In this document: positions 6,567 to 13,691 of the stretch, in pieces
How the letters are laid out: the number at the start of each line of letters is the position of its first letter
How positions within the stretch are numbered: the stretch's first letter is position 1
NCBI GenBank assembly: GCA_946481585.1
Contig: CAMLOF010000052.1
Span: forward strand, 1-13,691
Reading direction: 5' to 3'
From: an uncultured Macromonas sp.
GTDB lineage: Bacteria; Pseudomonadota; Gammaproteobacteria; Burkholderiales; Burkholderiaceae
Length of the DNA: 13,691 bases
Position numbers and translations under genes: made by a program
Notes under the pieces: model-generated
Told to the model about the DNA's origin: nothing
Database searches by the model: none
What the model saw: only the letters and a program-made list of their open reading frames with translations

Positions 6567-6611
6567 CCGCGTTGAAAGCACCGCCATCACTGAGCATCAG
6601 AACTCCACGTC

Positions 6612-9600
6612 ATGAAGTCCATATTGGTCGCCAACCGAGGCGAGATTGCGATCCGCGTGATGCGCGCAGCCACCGAGATGGGGCTGCGCACGGTGGCGGT
6701 GTATTCCACCGAAGACCGCTTTGCCCTGCACCGCTTCAAGGCCGACGAGAGCTACCTGATCGGTGTCGGCCAGAAGCCCATCGCCGCCTACCTTGACATC
6801 GACGAGATGCTGCGCGTGGCCAAGCAGGCCAAGGTCGATGCCATCCACCCCGGCTACGGCTTCCTGTCGGAGAACCCCGACTTTGCCGATGCATGCGAAG
6901 CGGCGGGCATCGCCTTCATCGGCCCCAAGGGTGATGTGATGAGGACGCTGGGCAACAAGGTGGCCGCGCGCAACCTGGCCGAGTCTGTCGGCGTGCCCGT
7001 GATGCCCGCCACACCTCCGCTACCGCGTGACGATGCCACCTGCCTGACCCTGGCGGCATCCATCGGCTACCCCGTCATGCTCAAGGCCAGCTGGGGCGGG
7101 GGCGGGCGTGGCATGCGCATCATCCACAACGACCAGGAGCTGCTCACCCAGATGCCCGTGGCGCGCAGCGAAGCGCTGTCCGCCTTCGGCAACGACGAGA
7201 TCTACCTCGAGAAACTGGTGCAGCGCGCCCGCCACGTCGAAGTGCAGATCCTGGGCGACACCCACGGCCACCTGCTGCACCTCTACGAGCGCGACTGCTC
7301 GGTGCAACGGCGCAACCAGAAAGTGGTCGAGCGCGCCCCCGCGCCTTACCTCACCCCCGTGCAGCGCAGAGACCTGTGCGAAGCCGCCTTGTGCCTGGGC
7401 CGTGCGGTGAAGTACACCCATGCGGGCACCGTCGAGTTCCTCATGGACGCCGACACCGGCCAGTTCTACTTCATTGAAGTGAACCCGCGCATCCAGGTCG
7501 AACACACCGTCACCGAGCAAGTCACCGGCATCGACCTGGTCAAGGCCCAGATTGCCATCACGCAAGGCGCGGTCATCGGCGAGCCCGGTGCCGTGGTTCC
7601 CCTGCAGGAGCAGATCCGCCTCAACGGCCACGCCCTGCAGTGCCGCGTCACCACCGAAGACCCCGAGAAGAACTTCGTGCCCGACTACGGGCGGCTCAGT
7701 ACCTACCGCTCCAGCGGCGGCTTTGGTGTGCGCCTGGACAGCGGCACCGCCTACTCGGGCGCCGTCATCACCCCGTTCTACGACAGCCTGCTGGTCAAGG
7801 TCACCACCTGGGGCTCGACGGCCGATGACGCCATCGCACGCATGGACCGCTCGCTGCGCGAGTTCCGCATCCGGGGCGTGGCCACCAACCTGCCGTTCCT
7901 GGAGAACGTCATCGCCCACCCGCTCTTCAAGAACGGGCAGTGCACCACGCGCTTCATCGACCAGACCCCCGAGTTGCTCAAGTTCACCCCGCGGCGCGAC
8001 CGCGCCACCAAGCTCTTGAAGTACCTGGGCGAGGTCAGCGTCAACGGCCACCCCGAGATGAAGGGCAGAACGCTCCCCGAGCTGCCGCTGGCCAGCCCCA
8101 TCAAACCCGCGTGCGACCTGAGTGTTCCACCCACACCCGGTACGCGCGAGTTGCTCAAGGAACTCGGCCCCGACACCTTCGCGCAATGGATCAAGGCCCA
8201 GCAGCGCGTGCTGCTGACCGACACCACCATGCGTGACGCCCACCAGTCGCTGCTGGCCACGCGCATGCGTACCCGCGACATGGTGGACATTGCCCCGCAC
8301 TACGCCAGGCTGCTGCCCGGGCTCTTCTCGCTCGAATGCTGGGGCGGTGCCACCTTCGACGTGGCCATGCGCTTCCTCAACGAAGACCCCTGGGAGCGGC
8401 TGGCCCAGCTGCGCCAGGCCGTGCCCAACGTGCTGCTGCAGATGCTGCTGCGCGCCTCCAACGCCGTCGGCTACACCAACTACCCGGACAACGTGGTGAA
8501 GTACTTCGTGCAGCAGGCGGCCAAGGGCGGCATCGACGTCTTCCGTGTCTTCGACTCGCTCAACGCCGTGGACAACATGCGAGTGGCCATGGCCGCCGTG
8601 CGAGAAAGCGGCGCCCTGTGCGAAGCCGCCATCTGCTACACCGGCGACCTGTTCGATGCCCAGCGTGACAAATACAACCTGGCCTACTACGTGAAGATGG
8701 CCAAGGAACTGGAGAAGGCGGGTGCCCACATCCTAGCCATCAAGGACATGGCCGGGGTCTGCCGCCCCCGCGCGGCTGCGGCCCTGGTCAAGGCGCTCAA
8801 GGAAGAGACCGGGCTGCCCATCCACTTCCACACCCACGACACCAGCGGGCTGTCGGGCGCCAGCGTCCTGGCCGCCATCGAAGCTGGCTGCGACATCGTT
8901 GACGGTGCGCTTGATGCCATGAGCGGCCTGACCTCGCAGCCCAACCTGGGCAGCATTGTTGCCGCGCTGGAGGGCTCACCCCGCGACACCCAGATCGACC
9001 AGGGTGCGATGCGCAGCCTGTCGCACTACTGGGAGGGCGTGCGGCGCTACTACGCCCCCTTCGAGAGCGAGATTCGCTGCGGCACCTCGGACGTCTACCG
9101 CCACGAGATGCCCGGCGGTCAGTACACCAACCTCAGGGAGCAGGCGCGTTCGATGGGGCTGGAGCACCGCTGGCCCGACATCGCCGAGGCTTACGCCCAG
9201 GTCAACCTGCTGTTCGGCGACATCGTCAAGGTCACGCCCACCTCCAAGGTGGTGGGGGACATGGCGCTCTTCATGGTCGCCAACGACCTGACGCCCGAGG
9301 ACATCACGAACCCGGACAAGGAGCTGAGCTTCCCCGAGTCGGTGGTGCAGCTCATGCGTGGTGAACTGGGCTTCCCGGCAGATGGCTTCCCCGAGGCTTT
9401 GCAGAAGAAAGTGCTCAAGGGGCAGGTGCCCCTGAGCGGGCGGCCGGGCGAACACCTGCCCAGCGCCGACTTGCAGGCCGAGCGCGAGAAGGCGCAAAAG
9501 CTCGTGGGCCACGCCATCAGCGACCAGGACCTGGCGTCTTACCTGATGTACCCCAAGGTGTTCCAGGCGTACGCCAGGCACCGCAGCCAGTACGGCGATG

Positions 9601-10058
9601 TGTCAGGCATTCCGACGCCAGCTTACTTCTACGGGCTGCAGGACCACGAGGAGATTGCGGTCGAGATCGAGCCGGGCAAGACGCTCATCGTCAAGATCGA
9701 AGGGCGCACCCCGGCGGATGACGAGGGCCAGTGCCGCCTGTTCTTCGAGCTGAACGGTCAACCGCGCCTGATCCGCGTTCCCAAGGCCGGTGCGGTGGCC
9801 AGCGGCAAGACGCTCAAGACGGCGGATGAGGGCAACCCCAACCACATCGCGTCACCCATGCCGGGCACGGTCACGCGCGTGGCGGTCAAGGCCGGGCAGC
9901 GGGTGGGCAAGGGCGATGTGCTGCTGTCCATCGAGGCGATGAAGATGGAGAGCCTGGTGTGTGCGGAGCGTGAGGGTACGGTGACGCACATCCACGTCAA
10001 GCACGGGGATACGGTGCCGGCCAAGGCGTTGGTGGTGGAGATGGTCGAGCGTCAATAG
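6612..10058 (+). CDS. pyc: Pyruvate carboxylase (single-chain, biotin-dependent)
   Basis: An 1148-residue enzyme that makes oxaloacetate from pyruvate, bicarbonate and ATP to refill the TCA cycle. The biotin carboxylase domain spans about 1-450: ILVANRGEIAIRV at the start, the glycine-rich KASWGGGGRGMR of the ATP-grasp, ERDCSVQRRNQKV, and EVNPRIQVEHTVTE. The carboxyltransferase domain (about 530-800) has metal ligands Asp542 (TTMRDAHQS), His740 and His742 (HFHTHDTSG) and the carbamylated-lysine position Lys711 (AIKDMAGV). The 169- and 29-residue spacing matches pyruvate carboxylase. The biotinyl domain ends the protein with Lys1111 in EAMKMES. Length and order are those of a complete enzyme. 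No clear Shine-Dalgarno precedes ATG 6612, yet the conserved N-terminus starts right there. It follows the transketolase by 45 nt on the same strand but differs in base composition, so shared function is doubtful. Confidence 0.97.
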   Translation: MKSILVANRGEIAIRVMRAATEMGLRTVAVYSTEDRFALHRFKADESYLIGVGQKPIAAYLDIDEMLRVAKQAKVDAIHPGYGFLSENPDFADACEAAGIAFIGPKGDVMRTLGNKVAARNLAESVGVPVMPATPPLPRDDATCLTLAASIGYPVMLKASWGGGGRGMRIIHNDQELLTQMPVARSEALSAFGNDEIYLEKLVQRARHVEVQILGDTHGHLLHLYERDCSVQRRNQKVVERAPAPYLTPVQRRDLCEAALCLGRAVKYTHAGTVEFLMDADTGQFYFIEVNPRIQVEHTVTEQVTGIDLVKAQIAITQGAVIGEPGAVVPLQEQIRLNGHALQCRVTTEDPEKNFVPDYGRLSTYRSSGGFGVRLDSGTAYSGAVITPFYDSLLVKVTTWGSTADDAIARMDRSLREFRIRGVATNLPFLENVIAHPLFKNGQCTTRFIDQTPELLKFTPRRDRATKLLKYLGEVSVNGHPEMKGRTLPELPLASPIKPACDLSVPPTPGTRELLKELGPDTFAQWIKAQQRVLLTDTTMRDAHQSLLATRMRTRDMVDIAPHYARLLPGLFSLECWGGATFDVAMRFLNEDPWERLAQLRQAVPNVLLQMLLRASNAVGYTNYPDNVVKYFVQQAAKGGIDVFRVFDSLNAVDNMRVAMAAVRESGALCEAAICYTGDLFDAQRDKYNLAYYVKMAKELEKAGAHILAIKDMAGVCRPRAAAALVKALKEETGLPIHFHTHDTSGLSGASVLAAIEAGCDIVDGALDAMSGLTSQPNLGSIVAALEGSPRDTQIDQGAMRSLSHYWEGVRRYYAPFESEIRCGTSDVYRHEMPGGQYTNLREQARSMGLEHRWPDIAEAYAQVNLLFGDIVKVTPTSKVVGDMALFMVANDLTPEDITNPDKELSFPESVVQLMRGELGFPADGFPEALQKKVLKGQVPLSGRPGEHLPSADLQAEREKAQKLVGHAISDQDLASYLMYPKVFQAYARHRSQYGDVSGIPTPAYFYGLQDHEEIAVEIEPGKTLIVKIEGRTPADDEGQCRLFFELNGQPRLIRVPKAGAVASGKTLKTADEGNPNHIASPMPGTVTRVAVKAGQRVGKGDVLLSIEAMKMESLVCAEREGTVTHIHVKHGDTVPAKALVVEMVERQ

Positions 10059-10085
10059 TGGGTCGAAAGCTCCCTTTCACACCCA
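10059..10085 (+). terminator. Hairpin at the convergent end of pyc, possible weak terminator
   Basis: Starting at the base after the pyc stop, TGGGT (10059-10063) pairs with ACCCA (10081-10085). Inside it, GAAAG (10065-10069) pairs with CTTTC (10074-10078) around a four-base loop, with a small internal bulge between the two stems. It lies in the 49-nt gap between the convergent pyc and ankyrin genes, where a two-way terminator would be expected. Neither strand shows a clean T-run after the stem, so termination is only a suggestion. Confidence 0.35.
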
Positions 10086-10107
10086 TCAACCATCACCAAA
10101 GCCCCCC

Positions 10108-10529
10108 TCACCTCACCCCCGCCTTCCGAATCCTCTCCCAATCCTTCAGCGTCTGCTGCAAGCGGTTCTTCTGGTTCGGGTGGCCGTTGGCGAACGTTTT
10201 CACCAACCGTTCCTTGAGTTCTGCATTGGGCAGCGGCGCCGCCAGGGCCTTGAGCTGGTCGATCAGCAGCATCACCGTCTGAAAACTCCCCGAATGCACC
10301 GCCAGGGCCAGCATGCCCTGCCCGTCGGGCGTTTCGCTCAGCACGTTGGCGCCCTGGGCGATCATGTATTTCACCAGGCCGTCTTTGCCGTGCGCGCAGG
10401 CCCAGTGCAGGGGCACCAGGCCGTTGCCCGCCGGGGCGCAAAAGTCGTTGCCGGGGTACAAGAGTTCCGGCGCCAGGGGCCAGCCCGACGCCTTGACCAT
10501 CTGCTGCAGTTTCCAGTCCGCCGCCGCTG

Positions 10530-10533
<4 letters not shown>
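10108..10533 (-). CDS. Small ankyrin-repeat protein
   Basis: A 141-residue cytoplasmic protein with no signal peptide or membrane segment. Residues 38-65 form one clear ankyrin repeat (GLVPLHWACAHGKDGLVKYMIAQGANV), and about 71-100 a second, weaker one (GQGMLALAVHSGSFQTVMLLI). The C-terminal third is charged, with QKNRLQQTLKDWERIRK suggesting a terminal helix. Ankyrin repeats bind protein partners; the partner is not evident. The start is GTG at 10533-10531, overlapping the dbpA stop as GTGA, with GAGG 5 nt upstream inside dbpA. That arrangement implies translational coupling to the helicase. There is no sign of decay. The repeat assignment is good, but the biological role is unknown; it could modulate DbpA or merely share its transcript. 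Confidence 0.85.
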
Positions 10534-11954
<1,421 letters not shown>

Positions 11955-11990
11955 GCGTGATTGTCCGCTTTCTGCGCACGCCCTGCTGGC

Positions 11991-12641
11991 TCAGAACCCC
12001 GCCAGCACGTGGCGCGCCAGCAGCGCGGCCAGCACCCACATGGTCAGGCCGATGAGGCCGTCCAGCACCTGCCAGGCGCGGGGCCGTGCGAACCACGGGG
12101 CCAGCCACCGCGCGCCAAAGCCCAACAGGCTGAACCACAGCATGCTGGCCGAACTGGCCCCGGCCACGAACCAGCCTTGCAGCGGCGTGGGTTGCTGTGC
12201 GCCTATGCTGCCCACCAGCAGCACCGTGTCCAGGTACACGTGCGGGTTGAGCAGGGTGAACGCGGCGGCCTGGGCCAGTGCCGCGCCACGGCGCAAGCCT
12301 TCGCCCCCTTCGGCGGCCTGCAACTGGCCTGCGTGCCGCACCCGCAGCAGGGCCTTCCATCCGTACCAGGCCAGGAACGCGGCCCCGGCCAGTGCCAGCG
12401 CACGGGCCATGTTCGGGCGGTCGCCCAGGGCCTGGGCCATGCCAAACACGCCTGCGGTGATGAGCACCGCGTCGGCCACGCCACAGAACAGCACCACGCT
12501 GCCCACGTGTTCGCGGCGCAGGCCTTGGCGCAACACAAAGGCGTTTTGCGCCCCAATGGCCACGATGAGGCCAAAGCTCAGGGCCAAGCCCTGCATGTAA
12601 ACGGGCCATGCAGCCCCGGTGGTGGAAACAACTTCATTCAT
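11991..12641 (-). CDS. argO: LysE/ArgO-family amino-acid exporter
   Basis: A 216-residue inner-membrane protein of the LysE/ArgO family, which exports basic amino acids such as arginine (and in some species lysine or toxic analogues). The family pattern is clear: YMQGLALSFGLIVAIGAQNA (15-34) in the first helix, WYG at 92-94, and LNPHVYLDTVLLVGSIG (131-147). About six hydrophobic segments fit near 15-36, 45-70, 78-98, 123-146, 154-175 and 190-212. It resembles E. coli ArgO over its whole length apart from about a dozen extra N-terminal residues. The start at 12641 has no strong Shine-Dalgarno. A divergent ArgP-type regulator shares its 61-nt promoter region, the standard pairing for induction by arginine or lysine. 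ArgO versus LysE cannot be decided by sequence alone. Confidence 0.9.
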   Translation of the reverse strand: MNEVVSTTGAAWPVYMQGLALSFGLIVAIGAQNAFVLRQGLRREHVGSVVLFCGVADAVLITAGVFGMAQALGDRPNMARALALAGAAFLAWYGWKALLRVRHAGQLQAAEGGEGLRRGAALAQAAAFTLLNPHVYLDTVLLVGSIGAQQPTPLQGWFVAGASSASMLWFSLLGFGARWLAPWFARPRAWQVLDGLIGLTMWVLAALLARHVLAGF

Positions 12642-12674
12642 GCCGAGAGCTTGCGGCCTGCGGCAAATGAAGGC

Positions 12675-12689
12675 AAGCTATATATGCTT
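12675..12689. promoter_or_regulatory. AT-rich 15-bp dyad between argO and argP, candidate ArgP operator
   Basis: AAGC (12675-12678) and GCTT (12686-12689) flank a TATATAT centre, giving a 15-bp dyad centred at 12682, about 40 nt from the argO start and 20 nt from the argP start. LysR-type operators are often interrupted dyads of this size placed between divergent genes. The TATATA core could also serve as a -10 element in either direction, but I could not place a convincing -35 hexamer. Confidence 0.4.
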
Positions 12690-12702
12690 TTGTAAATTAA
12701 GA

Positions 12703-13611
12703 ATGGCTAATTCGATGCTGGACTACGCTTCGCTCCAAGCCCTGGCCGCCGTGGTGCGCGAAGGCAGTTTTGAACGCGCCGCGCGCACGCTGAACGTGAC
12801 GCCATCGGCCGTGTCGCAGCGCATACGCCTGCTGGAAGAGCGCATGGGCTGCGCCCTGGTGGTGCGGGGCCAGCCCTGCGAGGCCACGGACACTGGCCGT
12901 AGGCTGTGCCAGCACGTGGACAGGGTGCGCCTGCTGGAACACGAACTGCGTGGCGACTTGCCCGCGCTGGCGCCGGACGAACAGGCCTGGGTGAGTGTGC
13001 CTGTGGCGGTGAACGCCGACAGCCTGGCCACCTGGTTCACCGACGCCATGACCGCGTTTGCCGCCCAGGCGCCCGTGCTGCTGCAACTGGCCGTGGACGA
13101 CGAGGGCCACACCGCCGAGTGGCTGCGCAGCGGCGCGGTGCTGGCGGCGGTCACGTCTGTGGAGCAACCGGCGGCGGGCTGCAACAGCCGGCCCCTGGGG
13201 GCCATGCGTTACGTGGCGGCGGCCAGCCCGGCGTTTGTGGCCCGCCATTTTGCGCAGGGGGTGAATGCCAGCACCCTGGCTGCCGCCCCCAGCCTGCTGT
13301 TCAGCGCCAAGGACGAACTGCAGCACCGCTGGGTGAGCCGCCTGTGTGGCCACCATGTGGAGCTGCCCCGGCACACGCTGCCATCGTCGCAGGGTTTTGT
13401 GGTGGCGGGGCTGGCGGGCATGGGCTGGGGCCTGCACCCGCTGGGCCTGGTGGCAGGGCACCTGGCCAGCGGCGCCTTGGTGGAGTTGGTGCCCAATGCC
13501 CCGCTCGACGTGCCCCTGTACTGGCAGCAGGCGCGGGCTGCGTCAACGTTGCTGGACGCCTTGACGCAGCAGGTGCTGCGTGTGGCGCGGGCGGAACTGT
13601 TGCAGCCTTGA
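12703..13611 (+). CDS. argP: ArgP/LysG-type LysR-family regulator of amino-acid export
   Basis: A 302-residue regulator of the ArgP (IciA)/LysG branch. The N-terminal helix-turn-helix reads LQALAAVVREGSFERAARTL (11-30), followed by TPSAVSQRIRLLEE and VVRGQPCEATDTG, all close to ArgP hallmarks. The effector-binding domain follows to the C-terminus. It should sense basic amino acids and control the divergent exporter gene. Two in-frame starts are possible: ATG 12703, giving MANSMLDY, and ATG 12715, giving MLDY, the latter being nearer the conserved start; neither has a good Shine-Dalgarno, so the first four residues are uncertain. The frame is open further upstream into argO but shows no family similarity there. 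Weak GGGG/CCCC pairing after the stop is not a convincing terminator. Confidence 0.9.
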   Translation: MANSMLDYASLQALAAVVREGSFERAARTLNVTPSAVSQRIRLLEERMGCALVVRGQPCEATDTGRRLCQHVDRVRLLEHELRGDLPALAPDEQAWVSVPVAVNADSLATWFTDAMTAFAAQAPVLLQLAVDDEGHTAEWLRSGAVLAAVTSVEQPAAGCNSRPLGAMRYVAAASPAFVARHFAQGVNASTLAAAPSLLFSAKDELQHRWVSRLCGHHVELPRHTLPSSQGFVVAGLAGMGWGLHPLGLVAGHLASGALVELVPNAPLDVPLYWQQARAASTLLDALTQQVLRVARAELLQP

Positions 13612-13651
13612 GCGGGGCAGCAAACCCCCTTGTGCGAACGGGTCATTGGCT

Positions 13652-13666
13652 TGCATTTCAAATGCA
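13652..13666. other. 15-bp dyad at the right edge, unassigned
   Basis: TGCATTT (13652-13658) and AAATGCA (13660-13666) make a near-perfect dyad around one central base, and GCATTT recurs directly at 13667-13672. As RNA it would give only a 5-bp stem, so a protein-binding site is more plausible than a terminator. It lies 40 nt past the argP stop in the final 80 nt of the window, where I see no gene. It may belong to the next gene outside the window. Confidence 0.25.
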
Positions 13667-13691
13667 GCATTTACCGCCCTTGAAACCCTTC

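Noticed and set aside
7020..8729. A 569-codon open frame on the minus strand inside pyc.
   Set aside because: It is the antisense of a strongly conserved pyruvate carboxylase frame. Its Gly/His/Val-rich composition is typical of a GC-rich shadow, and it has no recognisable domain.
13614..13628. A GGGG/CCCC hairpin after argP as an intrinsic terminator.
   Set aside because: It has only four pairs, a seven-base loop and no T-run.

Overview
The window looks like a high-GC betaproteobacterial chromosome segment, most likely from the Burkholderiales and possibly the Comamonadaceae. The grounds are the GC-rich codon usage, the TRAP-type carboxylate transporter, a full-length single-chain pyruvate carboxylase, and a divergent ArgP/ArgO-type exporter pair. 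The genus call is inference from gene style, since no rRNA or tRNA is present. I see no insertion sequence, integrase, CRISPR array or tRNA gene.

Left half (1-6566): a self-contained catabolic module. A GcvA-like LysR-family regulator (minus strand, cut by the left edge) is divergent from a six-gene plus-strand operon. The operon encodes a short-chain dehydrogenase, the three TRAP subunits DctP, DctQ and DctM, and the two halves of a split transketolase. All genes are in one direction with gaps of 2 to about 80 nt. The transporter suggests a carboxylate substrate, the SDR an NAD-dependent alcohol/ketone interconversion, and the transketolase pair a ThDP-dependent C-C bond reaction. No kinase, aldolase or dehydratase is visible. 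By remembered motif alignment, the transketolase has lost several sugar-phosphate and ketose-binding residues while keeping the ThDP machinery. My inference is that it acts on an unphosphorylated, probably acidic substrate. This is the most interesting system in the window.

The non-coding parts of this module also carry structure. The 185-nt divergent region has inverted repeats, a plausible sigma-70 promoter, and two CAGGAG copies that could compete for one CTCCTG ahead of the first gene. A 12-bp hairpin abuts the dctQ ribosome-binding site, and a GC-rich hairpin lies between dctM and the transketolase.

Middle (6612-10058): an 1148-residue pyruvate carboxylase with biotin carboxylase, carboxyltransferase and biotinyl domains. 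Base composition rises in GC near its start, so it probably belongs to the core genome and the TRAP/transketolase module may be an accessory insertion.

Right part (10108-13611): a minus-strand cluster of an ArgO/LysE-type amino-acid exporter, the DEAD-box helicase DbpA and a small ankyrin-repeat protein that overlaps the dbpA stop by 4 nt. An ArgP-type LysR regulator is divergent from the exporter, with an AT-rich 15-bp dyad between them. No gene-free stretch exceeds 300 nt.
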